A stretch of 64,000 nucleotides of DNA from an uncultured Bacteroides sp. (GTDB lineage: Bacteria > Bacteroidota > Bacteroidia > Bacteroidales > Bacteroidaceae): contig USAN01000006.1 of NCBI GenBank assembly GCA_900552645.1, positions 62,001 through 126,000 on the forward strand, in the 5' to 3' direction. The notes beneath the pieces are model-generated. The model did no database searches. It was not told where the DNA came from and saw only the letters and a list, made by a program, of their open reading frames with translations. Positions within the stretch are counted from its first letter, which is position 1, and every line of letters begins with the position of its first letter. Positions 23,932-33,479 of this stretch are shown here, piece by piece. The translations under genes and the position numbers were made by a program.

Positions 23932-24905
23932 AACGTACTATAGCAATAGTAGCGGGAGGTGATTCAAGCGAACTCCCAGTTTCTCTACGCAGTGCGCAGG
24001 GATTATACTCTTTCATTGACAAAGAGCGTTATAACCTTTATATCGTTGAAATGGAGGGACTTCGCTGGGAAGTTAATTTTACGGATGGTACCAAAACTGC
24101 CATCGATCGTAATGACTTCAGCTTTAACAGCAACGGCACAAAGATAAAATTCGATTTTGCCTATATCACAATTCATGGTACTCCAGGAGAAAATGGATTA
24201 CTTCAGGGCTATTTCGATATGATGAGAATTCCATATTCAAGTTGCGATGTACTTGTATCGGCTATAACCTTCAACAAGTTTACTTGCAATCAATATTTAA
24301 AAGGATTTGGAGTAAGAGTATCGGAATCGATGCTGGTACGCAAAGGACAGCATGTAAGCGATGACGATGTTATGGAAAAAATTGGACTTCCATGCTTCAT
24401 TAAACCTAATGCAGGCGGATCGAGCTTTGGCGTTACTAAAGTAAAATCCAGAGATAATATTCAGGAAGCCATACAAAAAGCAATGAATGAAAGTGATGAA
24501 GTAATGATAGAATCATTCATGAAGGGAACAGAAATCACTTGTGGTTGTTATAAGACTAAGGATAAGTCTGTTGTCTTCCCTATTACTGAAGTTGTTACAA
24601 GTAACGAGTTCTTTGATTATGATGCCAAATATAATGGTCAGGTACAAGAAATTACTCCGGCACGTCTTGAAGAAGATACAGCCGAAAGGGTAAGAGTGCT
24701 GACTTCAGCAATATATGACATATTAGGATGTAACGGAATTATACGTATTGATTATATCATAACAGAAGGAGAAAAAATAAACCTTCTTGAAATCAATACT
24801 ACACCAGGAATGACAGCCACTAGTTTCATTCCTCAGCAGATAAAAGCTGCAGGACTGGACATAAAGGATGTTATGACAGATATTATTGAAAATAAGTTTA
24901 ACTAA
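23928..24905 (+). CDS. ddl: D-alanine--D-alanine ligase
   Basis: This ATP-grasp enzyme makes D-Ala-D-Ala for peptidoglycan in the cytoplasm. The 325-aa chain shows VAGGDSSELPVSLRSAQG at the start, the HGTPGENGLLQGYFDMMRIPYSSCDV block near residue 84, ATP-grasp lysine-containing CFIKPNAGGSSFGVTKV near 157, the IRIDYI metal strand and LLEINTTPGMTATSFIPQQ at the C-terminus. It starts inside the rluD stop (ATGA) and is 12 bp from the acyltransferase, so it belongs to the same operon. The chemistry is certain; no second ddl is seen in the window. Confidence 0.96.
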   Translation: MKRTIAIVAGGDSSELPVSLRSAQGLYSFIDKERYNLYIVEMEGLRWEVNFTDGTKTAIDRNDFSFNSNGTKIKFDFAYITIHGTPGENGLLQGYFDMMRIPYSSCDVLVSAITFNKFTCNQYLKGFGVRVSESMLVRKGQHVSDDDVMEKIGLPCFIKPNAGGSSFGVTKVKSRDNIQEAIQKAMNESDEVMIESFMKGTEITCGCYKTKDKSVVFPITEVVTSNEFFDYDAKYNGQVQEITPARLEEDTAERVRVLTSAIYDILGCNGIIRIDYIITEGEKINLLEINTTPGMTATSFIPQQIKAAGLDIKDVMTDIIENKFN

Positions 24906-24917
24906 AAACTGCTTACC

Positions 24918-26072
24918 ATGAAAATGCCAGCCGAATTTGACGAGATTCGTCCATATGCTCCCGAGGAATTACCACAGGTATTCGAGGAGCTCATTGCCGA
25001 TCCTGCTTTCCGCGCTGTAACGGAATCACTCATGCCCGAGGTACCTTTCGACATTCTTGCTCAGAAAATGCGCAATTGCAAGACTAATCTTGATTTCCAG
25101 AAGACTTTCTGTTACGGACTCCTTTGGAAATTGGTAAAAGAGCATGCTAAAAGTCTTACAATAGATGTGTCGGCTCTGAAAGAAAAAGACAAGAACTATA
25201 CATTCATTTCAAATCATCGTGATATAATTCTTGATTCGGCCTTTCTATCAATCTTACTTATAGACTTGGAAATGAATACTGTAGAGATTGCAATAGGCGA
25301 TAATCTACTAATATATCCATGGATAAAGAAGCTTGTACGCGTAAATAAATCTTTCATAGTAAAGCGCGGACTTAATATACGCCAAAAGCTAGAAGCATCT
25401 TCATTAATGTCTAGATACATGCATTTTGCAGTAGCACATAAACATGAAAACATTTGGATAGCTCAACGCCAGGGACGTGCTAAAGACTCGGACGACCGCA
25501 CTCAGGATAGTGTATTAAAGATGATGGCCATGGGTGGAGAAGGAAGTGTTATAGACAAATTGAAGGAACTTAACATTGTACCACTCGCCATTTCGTATGA
25601 ATACGATCCATGTGATTATCTGAAAGCTAAGGAGATGCAGGAGAAACGTGACAATCCTGAATTTGAGAAGAGTCAGGCCGACGATCTTCTGAATATGAAG
25701 GTAGGTTTATTCGGATATAAAGGAAACATACATTTCCAGACAGCCAACTGTATAAATGATGAGTTAAGCGCCATAAATCCTGATACTCCAAAGACCGAAC
25801 TTTTTGGAGTTATTTCAAAAAAAATAGATAGACATATACATAGGAATTATAGACTATACCCATGTAACTATATAGCATGTGATCTTTTGATGGGAGATAA
25901 TACTTTTGAAAAGGAGTATACCGGAGAAGAGAAAATGGAGTTTGAAAACTATCTTGAAAAACAGATAGCGAAAATAGATCTTGCAAATAAGGATATACCT
26001 TATCTGAGACATCAGATTCTCAATATGTATGCAAATCCTTTAATAAACTATATTGAAGCAGCAAAAGGATGA
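24918..26072 (+). CDS. PlsC-like acyltransferase family protein
   Basis: This 384-aa protein has the acyltransferase H-x4-D-type motif in FISNHRDIILDS (near residue 96), followed by IAIGDNLLIYPWIKKLVRVNKSFIVKRG and IWIAQRQGRAKDSDDRTQ, which match motifs II and III of glycerolphosphate acyltransferases. It has no clear transmembrane helix and is larger than ordinary PlsC, as in the uncharacterised Bacteroidetes group. It probably transfers an acyl chain to a lipid or aminolipid precursor; the acceptor is unknown. It is coupled to the NigD-like gene by a 4-bp ATGA overlap. Confidence 0.75.
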   Translation: MKMPAEFDEIRPYAPEELPQVFEELIADPAFRAVTESLMPEVPFDILAQKMRNCKTNLDFQKTFCYGLLWKLVKEHAKSLTIDVSALKEKDKNYTFISNHRDIILDSAFLSILLIDLEMNTVEIAIGDNLLIYPWIKKLVRVNKSFIVKRGLNIRQKLEASSLMSRYMHFAVAHKHENIWIAQRQGRAKDSDDRTQDSVLKMMAMGGEGSVIDKLKELNIVPLAISYEYDPCDYLKAKEMQEKRDNPEFEKSQADDLLNMKVGLFGYKGNIHFQTANCINDELSAINPDTPKTELFGVISKKIDRHIHRNYRLYPCNYIACDLLMGDNTFEKEYTGEEKMEFENYLEKQIAKIDLANKDIPYLRHQILNMYANPLINYIEAAKG

Positions 26073-26728
26073 AACAACTATTAAAGTCACTTATATTTTT
26101 ATTGCCTGTCACAGTTCTAACTGTGGCATGCAATAATGATGATGACTATAATTATCCTAATGTATATACAGAGTTCGTTGACTTGAAGACAAATGGTTCG
26201 GGATCTGTAGATAAACTTATAACAGACGAAGGTAAAATATGGAATGTAAACATACTACAGGGACTAACCAATCTTGTAAACGATACCACATATAGAACAG
26301 TAAGCAAATTTGTTCCCGATTTATCTTCCAGCGACAGTAAGGCTACACTATATACCTCGCAGGGAGTAATAGCTCCTATCCCTCAACTAAAGAATCAGTT
26401 CAAAACCATAATTACCGATGCTGTAGAGCTTACAAGCATATGGCGTAGCGGGAATTATATAAACATAATACTTAACGTACTTGTAAAAGACAAGACTCAT
26501 AAGTATCATTTCGTACAAGACAGGATAGAAAAGGATAAAAATGGAGTTCAGACTCTTTATATAACCCTTTATCATGACAATAATGATGATTATCCTGCAT
26601 TTTATCGGACTACATACTTATCTGTTCCTTTATGGCATTACAACAATATTCTAAATAAGGGAGATAATATAGTAATTGATATAAACACCTATAAGGATGG
26701 CTTTATTTCAAAAGAATTCACCTTCTAA
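26069..26728 (+). CDS. NigD-like lipoprotein
   Basis: This 219-aa lipoprotein has a signal ending LTVAC (cysteine near residue 21), then the acidic NNDDDYNYPN run typical of surface-exported Bacteroidetes lipoproteins. It next shows VYTEFVDLKTNGSGSVDKLITDEGKIW (the NigD-like OB-type N-domain), and the C-domain with KYHFVQDRI and GDNIVIDINTYKDG. NigD-like proteins are widespread in Bacteroidales. Apart from a link to bacteriocin gene clusters for the founding member, their role is unknown. It is the fifth gene of the PASTA-rluD-ddl-acyltransferase run. Confidence 0.85.
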   Translation: MKQLLKSLIFLLPVTVLTVACNNDDDYNYPNVYTEFVDLKTNGSGSVDKLITDEGKIWNVNILQGLTNLVNDTTYRTVSKFVPDLSSSDSKATLYTSQGVIAPIPQLKNQFKTIITDAVELTSIWRSGNYINIILNVLVKDKTHKYHFVQDRIEKDKNGVQTLYITLYHDNNDDYPAFYRTTYLSVPLWHYNNILNKGDNIVIDINTYKDGFISKEFTF

Positions 26729-26739
26729 ATTTTACTTAT

Positions 26740-27141
26740 ATGATAAGATTTTCATACTTAATATTCTTCATTTTTGCCTTCTCTATGGCAATGTGGGCAT
26801 GTACAAACCAGAAGAAAGATAAATTTCCTAATTTATCATCAGAAGCTTTCGAAGAATTTATAAGCAATAAGAACGTACAGATTTTAGATGTTCGCACTGC
26901 AGCCGAATATGCGGAAGGTCATATAGAGGGAAGTAAAAATATAGATATTTACAATCCTGATTTTGCAGAAATCGCGGCTAAGGAACTAGATCCTTCACGA
27001 CCTGTTGCAATATACTGCAAGAGTGGTCGCCGAAGCCGCAATGCTGCAAATATCCTGGCCGATAAGGGATTTAAGATTTATAATCTTGATAAAGGGATTA
27101 CCGGATGGATAGAAGACGGAATGGCTGTTGTTACTGATTAA
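26740..27141 (+). CDS. Rhodanese-like domain lipoprotein
   Basis: This 133-aa protein starts with a lipoprotein-type signal ending MAMWAC (cysteine near residue 21). A single rhodanese domain follows: ILDVRTAAEYAEGHIEGSKNIDI, and the active-site loop YCKSGRRSRNAA whose cysteine would carry a persulfide. The role is in periplasmic or envelope sulfur/redox chemistry; the substrate is unknown. It lies 11 bp after the NigD-like gene. Its last codons (VVTD stop) form half of a perfect palindrome shared with the GH97 gene that converges on it. Confidence 0.9.
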   Translation: MIRFSYLIFFIFAFSMAMWACTNQKKDKFPNLSSEAFEEFISNKNVQILDVRTAAEYAEGHIEGSKNIDIYNPDFAEIAAKELDPSRPVAIYCKSGRRSRNAANILADKGFKIYNLDKGITGWIEDGMAVVTD

Positions 27142-27152
27142 TCAGTAACAAC
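27127..27152. repeat. 26-bp perfect palindrome across two convergent stop codons
   Basis: The arms 27127-27139 and 27140-27152 are exact reverse complements (GTTGTTACTGATT). Each arm encodes the same ending, Val-Val-Thr-Asp-stop, of the rhodanese and the GH97 protein, whose stops overlap by 4 bp. There is no loop and no T tract, so its worth as a terminator is uncertain. Confidence 0.85.
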
Positions 27153-29072
27153 AACTGCAGCTCCATTACATGGAACATTTATCTTCATTTCCTGTTTCTT
27201 GTTCACTTTCTCATTTCTTACACTTCCTTCCAACTTATCATTATCTGAATAGATTTTCACGTTTGTTCCCGCCTCCATTGGCAATGAAACATTTAACTTT
27301 ATAGGTTCTTTCTGAGCATTTACAGCGGTTACGAACCATTTGTCTCCACTTCTTCGTGCCATAACTACATACTTTCCTGGATATCCATCAATATATTTGA
27401 CCTCATCCCATAGCGTAGGCACATTCTTCATAAACTCTATAGCCCATGCTGGTGCATCTGTAAGATTGTTAGGAGCAAGGGCAAAATGCTGTACCGGACT
27501 TTGGAACATTACTGCAGTAGCTAGAGCAAACACATCTGATGTTTTTCTTACAGAACCACGTTTATTGTCGGCATTATATGATTTATTAAGAGCACTCCCT
27601 CCAAAGTCCATGCTTCCTACAGCATTTCTTATGAATGGATGCAAAGTAGCATTGAATGATTCATTGTCACAGCTATGCTGAGAGAAATGAAGATTCTCAC
27701 TAGCTAACACTGCCTCGGCTGCAACAAAATTAGGATACATTCTTTCCCAACCCCTAGGAAGAGTACATCCGTGGAATATTATTAGCAATCCATGATCGTT
27801 TGCATCTGAAAGTATATCTTCATAAAGCTGCATCATCATTTGTTTATCGCCTCCAAAGAAATCTATCTTAAGTCCTTTTATACCTATTTTCTGAAGCCAT
27901 TTCATCTCCTCTTTACGAGTTATTGCACGGTTCATTATCCCTTTTGGCGATTGAGGAGCATCATTCCAGTAACCATTAGAGTTGTACCATAAGTACAATC
28001 CTACCCCTTTAGATGAAGCATATTTTGCCAGATCTTCCATCTTATCGCGTCCTATCTGAGTATCCCAAAGAGCATCTATAAGTACTGTATTATAACCCAT
28101 TGCTGCGGAAAAGTCAATATATCTTTTCTGTTCATTGAAATTACAACTTCCATCCATACCAATAATCCAACTCCATGAGCCCTTTCCATATTCATACTTT
28201 TTAGAAGGTTCATATAAAGGCTTTACCACATCGTAAGCTACAGTAGTTTCCATTATCGGAGCAAGAGTAGAACCTAATGTTATAGTACGCCACGGAGTTT
28301 CGCCAGGCAACGATATTCCCGGAGACGCTGTTCCGTTTCCATTACATTCTCCAACTTGTGGATATCCTACAGAGTACAAACTTCCATTTCCTCCTATTAG
28401 ACGGCTTGCACAATAGTCGCTCCCAACTCCTGTTTCCGAAATCAACATCCATCCTTCGTTGCCATTGCGAAAAAGACAAGGGAACGAATATCCTTCACCA
28501 AAGCCATTTTCACCCATTTTGCCATCGGCAACATAACTTGTTTCATAACTTGGAGAGGTACGAGCAAATCCGCCCATAGGCTTACTCTGTGGGCATAAAA
28601 AAGTTGTTGTAGACGAAGGAAAGTTAAATCCGGTAGCTTCACTTTCAACAACACAACAATATGTATCTTTCTGTGGATATAGTTTGTATCTTAATGCGAC
28701 GTCATTGTTACTTACTCTAAATATTATATCATAAATATTCATGCCGTTCTTACTGAAAGTATATACAGCTTCATTGGCTTTATAAGATACCTTACGTTTT
28801 TTAATGGTAGGAACAGAATAATTATCTTCCACAGAGTTACGCTTAACTTTCTTGTCAATAGTCATTCCATAAGTAAAGTCGCCCAATGATGTAGTTAACC
28901 CCAGTGGAGATTTTTCCAAGAAGGTTTTTCCGTTATAGGTAACCGAATAAGCAGGCTTACCATCTTCATTTACTACATCTACAACAACTAAGCCGTCGGG
29001 GCTGGCAACGGATTGCGAAAAAGAGACATTGCTAATTAAAAGACTCAGCAATATAAAGAGTGTTTTCTTCAT
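27138..29072 (-). CDS. Glycoside hydrolase family 97, probable retaining alpha-galactosidase
   Basis: The protein is exported (signal MKKTLFILLSLLISNVSFSQ) and has the GH97 layout: an N-terminal beta-supersandwich (about 25-290, SPLGLTTSLGDFTYG, WMLISETG), a TIM barrel (about 295-560, YGKGSWSWIIGMDGSCNF) and a C-terminal beta domain. LKIDFFGGD puts Asp404 at the nucleophile site, and AAEAVLASEN puts Glu459 at 55 residues distance. That is the same spacing I recall for Asp415/Glu470 of the retaining GH97 alpha-galactosidase BT1871. Inverting SusB-type enzymes use another glutamate set. I start at 29072, not the in-frame ATG at 29099, because the signal peptide begins there and a -7 element covers 29097-29104. 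Confidence 0.88.
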   Translation of the reverse strand: MKKTLFILLSLLISNVSFSQSVASPDGLVVVDVVNEDGKPAYSVTYNGKTFLEKSPLGLTTSLGDFTYGMTIDKKVKRNSVEDNYSVPTIKKRKVSYKANEAVYTFSKNGMNIYDIIFRVSNNDVALRYKLYPQKDTYCCVVESEATGFNFPSSTTTFLCPQSKPMGGFARTSPSYETSYVADGKMGENGFGEGYSFPCLFRNGNEGWMLISETGVGSDYCASRLIGGNGSLYSVGYPQVGECNGNGTASPGISLPGETPWRTITLGSTLAPIMETTVAYDVVKPLYEPSKKYEYGKGSWSWIIGMDGSCNFNEQKRYIDFSAAMGYNTVLIDALWDTQIGRDKMEDLAKYASSKGVGLYLWYNSNGYWNDAPQSPKGIMNRAITRKEEMKWLQKIGIKGLKIDFFGGDKQMMMQLYEDILSDANDHGLLIIFHGCTLPRGWERMYPNFVAAEAVLASENLHFSQHSCDNESFNATLHPFIRNAVGSMDFGGSALNKSYNADNKRGSVRKTSDVFALATAVMFQSPVQHFALAPNNLTDAPAWAIEFMKNVPTLWDEVKYIDGYPGKYVVMARRSGDKWFVTAVNAQKEPIKLNVSLPMEAGTNVKIYSDNDKLEGSVRNEKVNKKQEMKINVPCNGAAVVVTD

Positions 29073-29096
29073 AATAATTTTATTTGATTTACAGTG

Positions 29097-29104
29097 CAAA
29101 GATA
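29097..29104 (-). promoter_or_regulatory. Candidate -7 element of the GH97 gene
   Basis: On the minus strand this reads TATCTTTG, fitting TAnnTTTG, about 25 bp before the ATG at 29072. No matching -33 was found. It overlaps the more upstream ATG at 29099, which argues against that start. Confidence 0.4.
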
Positions 29105-29250
29105 TTATTGAATCATGATTGACAGTTTACTTTATATAACATAACGTTGACTCTATATTACATAAAGTATTCCATATCAATATAATCATCTGTTTTTATA
29201 CAAAAAAACATACATAAAGCATAAAATGGAATTTATTCAAGATATTTAAA

Positions 29251-29282
29251 AATAGAGCGATATTATAAAATACCGCTCTATT
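29251..29282 (-). terminator. Terminator of the beta-galactosidase gene
   Basis: Arms 29251-29259 and 29274-29282 (AATAGAGCG and complement) form a hairpin whose minus-strand continuation is T-rich. It lies 35 bp past the GH2 stop. Confidence 0.65.
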
Positions 29283-29316
29283 ATAAAAGATATACAGAAT
29301 GTGTGTATCTTATTTT

Positions 29317-32300
29317 TTATTCCATATCTACAGCATGTTTCACAGGAGTCATTATGAATGTAAATTCATAATCTCCGTAAGGTACCTGATATTTTTCCAA
29401 TGGAAGTGCACCCCAACTGTTTACACATCCTAATCCCATCTGAACTTTATCTATACATATATTTGTAAAATCAGCTTGCTTAACTTCTGGGGAATGACTC
29501 TGCTTCTTATCATCTCCATCATCAAGTGAATCTATTGTATAGTTCAGTGCAGAAGCCGAGAATGGTGCATCGGCTACAAACTTAAGTCCGCTACCACCCT
29601 TGTTTATCTGTTTCCACCAACGTATATCGGTTTTTGTTCCGGTTTCCTGCGGACGTATATACGAATAGAACTGATCGGCTACACTCTGACGATACAAACC
29701 TATTTGTTCACTGTGGTTACGATCTATATAGTTTTCACCTGGACCGCGACCATAATATTGTATAGTTTCGAATGTTTTTGGCATTTGAAGCTGCATACCG
29801 AAACGGAACATAGGAGAAATCTTTGCATTTTTATCGGCTACCATTTTCTGAGTAATCTTAATAGCGCCTGCATTATTGATTACATAAGTAAGGTATAACT
29901 TAGCCGATACGTTAGTCATGTCATAAACAGCCTCAACAACAGCCTGATTGTTTACATTTTTGTTGTTTAAAGATACAAGTTTAAGACCAGGATTCTTCCA
30001 TACGCCATATTTCCTTTGTAGTCCTGCACCAAAGTCATTGTCGGTAGGTGCTCTCCAGAAGTTAGGAGTAAGCTGTGCACCTTCCTTGATCATTTCAATA
30101 CCATCAACATCATATTTGCTTAAGAATCCATTGTACTTATTAAAGTCTACCATCCAATTATCACCCTTAACTATAAGGTAAGTTGCATCATTAGTAATAA
30201 ATTGAGGCGCTGTTTCGGAAACATTTGATTGCTTCAGGTTCTTAAGTTCCATTACAGGAGCCGGATAAGAAGTAAGCTTAAGCTGATCGTTTGCAACCAC
30301 AGTACCGGCTGGCAATACTCCTTCTGCATTCTTTAATACATATTTTACATTTAGCAACCATTCTTTCGAGCTACATGTAGGACCAAGATCAAGAGTTACT
30401 TTTGAAGTTTGATGTGGTGCTACATTAAGATTATCTACCTGACCGCTACGTACTACCTTGCCATTGGCCAGCATCTCCCACTCCATACGGTAAGCCGAAA
30501 GATCGCGGAAGAAGTTTTCGTTGTATACATTAACTTCACCCTTGCTTAAATCGGCAGGAGTTGTCCATATATTCTGATAGAAATAGGCTACCTCTTTCAT
30601 ATGAGGATTAGGTACACGATCCGGACTTACAAGTCCATTGTCGCAGAAGTTATTATCACTTGCATCAGTACGGTTAAAATCGCCACCATAAGCATATATA
30701 CTTACACCATCCTTACCTTTCCAGCGAACAGACTGATCTACAAAATCCCAAATGAACCCACCCTGAAGGTTAGGATATTTTCTTATAAGATCCCAATATT
30801 CCTTGAATCCACCTTGTGAATTACCCATTGCATGAGCATATTCACACTGAATAAGAGGTTTCTTGGCATCAGTACGCTGTCCATATTTTTCCATACCATC
30901 GTATCCATAATACATAGGACAGAAAACATCGGTATGATCTTTTTGGCGCGCCTGTTCGTACTGAACTGCACGACTAGTATCTTCGTTCTTTATCCATTTA
31001 TAAGCAGCTTCAAAATTTTGTCCGTCACCTGCTTCATTACCCAATGACCAGAATATGATACTTGGATGATTGAATCCACGCTGTACATTACGTTGGTTTC
31101 TTTCTAGGTGAGCCTTTGCATATGAAGGATTCTTAGCAAGAGTCTTGTCACCATATCCCATACCATGAGATTCAACATTAGCTTCGGCAACTACATAAAT
31201 ACCATATTTGTCGCATAAGTCGTACCACAGATTATTATCAGGATAATGACATGTACGCACTGCATTTATATTATGTTTCTTCATAACAAGAATATCTTGC
31301 AGCATACGTTCAGGAGATACAACATAACCTCCATCCGGATCGAGTTCATGACGATTTGCGCCTTTTATTAGAATAGCCTTACCGTTTACTAAAATCTGGT
31401 CGCCCTTAAGTTCTATCTTGCGGAAGCCCACATTTACCGGTATTACCTCATTACTACCCTGCATTGATGCACGTAAAGTATAAAGATAAGGATTTTCGGC
31501 ACTCCATTTTTCAGGATTCTGAACATTCATTGTTACCGTGCCACTTCCTTTTGTTGTAGCCGAAGCAACCTCCTTGCCTAATGCATCAAAAAGTTCAAGT
31601 TTTACAGGAGCGTTTCCTTTCAGGTCAACTTTTACTTTCAAAGTACCATTCTTATATTCGCTGTCAAGATCTGGAGTAACTCGTATATCTTCAATTCTTT
31701 TCTTATCGCGAGCATACAGATAACAGTCACGTCCTACACCACTAAAACGGAAAAAGTCCTGATCTTCAAGATAAGTTCCGTCACACCAGCGGAATGTTTG
31801 GAATGCAATAAGATTTTTCTGTCCTGGCTTCAGGTATGGAGTAAGATCAAACTCAGCCTCAAGTTTGCTGTCTTCACTGTAACCAACATATTTTCCGTTA
31901 ACCCATACGTATACATTTGAAGTTACCGAACCGAAATGCGCCATTATATCCTTACCTTTCCAGGAAGCAGGAATAACAACTTCCTTACGATAAGATCCTA
32001 CATGATTATTTTCGGTAGGTACCTGAGGAGGATTGTGCTGGAACTGACTTCTCCAAGCATAACCCACATTTACATAAATAGGATCTCCATATCCATTAAG
32101 TTCCCATACACCCGGAACCTGAATATTATCCCAACCCTTGTCGTTGAAATTAGTTTTCCAGAAATCAAGAGGACGAGAATCGGCATTACGAACCCAGTTA
32201 AATTTCCAGGTACCGTTTAAAGTCATGAAATTAGAGGAATTTTCTTTTACACCTTTCTTTGCCGCATCAATATTTTCGTAGGCAAAATAATTAGTGTGCA

Positions 32301-32409
32301 TAGGAGCGCGGTTTACCGCATTTACTTCTGGATTTAGCCATTCGTTTGACTGAGCACCTGCAGTAAGTGCCATAACGGTAAGCAATCCGGTCAAAAGTTG
32401 TTTTCTCAT
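29317..32409 (-). CDS. Glycoside hydrolase family 2 beta-galactosidase, exported
   Basis: This 1030-aa LacZ-type enzyme cleaves terminal beta-galactose. A signal peptide (MRKQLLTGLLTVMALTAGAQ) sends it to the periplasm or beyond. Domain order: sugar-binding jelly roll (about 30-230), Ig-like (about 235-335), TIM barrel (about 337-620) with acid/base Glu459 in LGNEAGDG and nucleophile Glu523 in LIQCEYAHAMGNS, an Ig-like linker, and the beta-galactosidase small-chain domain (about 745-1020, FWRAPTDNDFG, YYGRGPGENYIDR). The length equals E. coli LacZ. It stands as its own transcript next to GH97; no SusC/D is adjacent. Confidence 0.95.
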   Translation of the reverse strand: MRKQLLTGLLTVMALTAGAQSNEWLNPEVNAVNRAPMHTNYFAYENIDAAKKGVKENSSNFMTLNGTWKFNWVRNADSRPLDFWKTNFNDKGWDNIQVPGVWELNGYGDPIYVNVGYAWRSQFQHNPPQVPTENNHVGSYRKEVVIPASWKGKDIMAHFGSVTSNVYVWVNGKYVGYSEDSKLEAEFDLTPYLKPGQKNLIAFQTFRWCDGTYLEDQDFFRFSGVGRDCYLYARDKKRIEDIRVTPDLDSEYKNGTLKVKVDLKGNAPVKLELFDALGKEVASATTKGSGTVTMNVQNPEKWSAENPYLYTLRASMQGSNEVIPVNVGFRKIELKGDQILVNGKAILIKGANRHELDPDGGYVVSPERMLQDILVMKKHNINAVRTCHYPDNNLWYDLCDKYGIYVVAEANVESHGMGYGDKTLAKNPSYAKAHLERNQRNVQRGFNHPSIIFWSLGNEAGDGQNFEAAYKWIKNEDTSRAVQYEQARQKDHTDVFCPMYYGYDGMEKYGQRTDAKKPLIQCEYAHAMGNSQGGFKEYWDLIRKYPNLQGGFIWDFVDQSVRWKGKDGVSIYAYGGDFNRTDASDNNFCDNGLVSPDRVPNPHMKEVAYFYQNIWTTPADLSKGEVNVYNENFFRDLSAYRMEWEMLANGKVVRSGQVDNLNVAPHQTSKVTLDLGPTCSSKEWLLNVKYVLKNAEGVLPAGTVVANDQLKLTSYPAPVMELKNLKQSNVSETAPQFITNDATYLIVKGDNWMVDFNKYNGFLSKYDVDGIEMIKEGAQLTPNFWRAPTDNDFGAGLQRKYGVWKNPGLKLVSLNNKNVNNQAVVEAVYDMTNVSAKLYLTYVINNAGAIKITQKMVADKNAKISPMFRFGMQLQMPKTFETIQYYGRGPGENYIDRNHSEQIGLYRQSVADQFYSYIRPQETGTKTDIRWWKQINKGGSGLKFVADAPFSASALNYTIDSLDDGDDKKQSHSPEVKQADFTNICIDKVQMGLGCVNSWGALPLEKYQVPYGDYEFTFIMTPVKHAVDME

Positions 32410-32549
32410 GCTATAATGTTTATTTTTTTAAAGGTTTAGTGCAAATATAAATAAAAAATCAGCTTTAGGATGAACATAAATCGGTCAATAAATGATAATT
32501 TTACAACTAACATCGCTTTTAATGCATTAAATAATAAAAAATTAAGTTC

Positions 32550-33389
32550 ATGTTTACAAGATTATTATCATTTCTTAAAAATTGGAAGAATAAAAGAATC
32601 ATTTATGATATAGTATTCAAAAGTGATAGCTCCCTCGGAAAGTCTTATGACGTAATACTTATTATAATAATAATATTAAGTGTAATACTTGTAATGTTCG
32701 AGAGTATGAAAAATGTATACCGAACTCATCAAGACATAATAAACATTTTAGAATATATATTTACAGTTTATTTTACAATAGATTACCTATTAAGACTATA
32801 CAGTACTCCCAACAAGAAGAAATATATATTCAGTTTTTATGGAATAATAGATTTTCTTGCAACGTTTCCACTATACTTTACAGGAATATTTTCGGCATCA
32901 AAATATTTTTTTGTTATACGAACCTTCCGTCTTATAGGAATTTTCAGAGTATTCAAACTCTTCAGTTTTCTTCAGGAAGGAAATTTCCTTCTTCGTTCCA
33001 TTCGTCTTAGTACACCCAAGATCATAGTATTTTTTCTTTTCTTACTGATACTTGTAATATCTATAGGCACTATTATGTTCATGGTAGAAGCCAATTATCC
33101 GGGTACGGGATTTGACGATATACCAAATAGCATTTATTGGGCAATCGTAACTATGACCACAGTAGGTTATGGCGATATAACTCCGCACACTCCATTAGGA
33201 CGTTTTCTTGCTGCCTTCGTAATGTTACTTGGTTATACAATAATAGCTGTACCTACAGGTATTGTTTCGGCTACGATGATTAAACAGCATAAACGTACAA
33301 TGAACGAAAAATGTCCCGGATGCGGCAAGAAAGGGAATGATGAAGATGCAATGTACTGCAAATTTTGTGGCACTAAAATTCATGAGTAA
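32550..33389 (+). CDS. Voltage-gated-type potassium channel with C-terminal zinc ribbon
   Basis: This 279-aa inner-membrane protein has the six-helix Kv layout. S1 is at about 33-52, S2-S3 at about 65-110, and S4 is marked by spaced positive residues Arg124, Arg127, Arg133 and Lys136 in FVIRTFRLIGIFRVFKLF. S5 is at about 157-178, the pore helix and selectivity filter TTVGYGD at 203-209, and S6 at about 220-240. After a short basic linker the C-terminus is a zinc-ribbon-like module, CPGC followed by CKFC at about residues 255-273. Potassium selectivity follows from the filter. Gating by voltage is inferred from the S4 charges, and the role of the ribbon is unknown. Confidence 0.9.
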   Translation: MFTRLLSFLKNWKNKRIIYDIVFKSDSSLGKSYDVILIIIIILSVILVMFESMKNVYRTHQDIINILEYIFTVYFTIDYLLRLYSTPNKKKYIFSFYGIIDFLATFPLYFTGIFSASKYFFVIRTFRLIGIFRVFKLFSFLQEGNFLLRSIRLSTPKIIVFFLFLLILVISIGTIMFMVEANYPGTGFDDIPNSIYWAIVTMTTVGYGDITPHTPLGRFLAAFVMLLGYTIIAVPTGIVSATMIKQHKRTMNEKCPGCGKKGNDEDAMYCKFCGTKIHE

Positions 33390-33479
33390 TACTCATTCTA
33401 TATAAAATATAATATACTTCGTTTGTACTAATTGTTAACACCTAGTATATTTAAAAATACATATACAGTATTATGCCTA

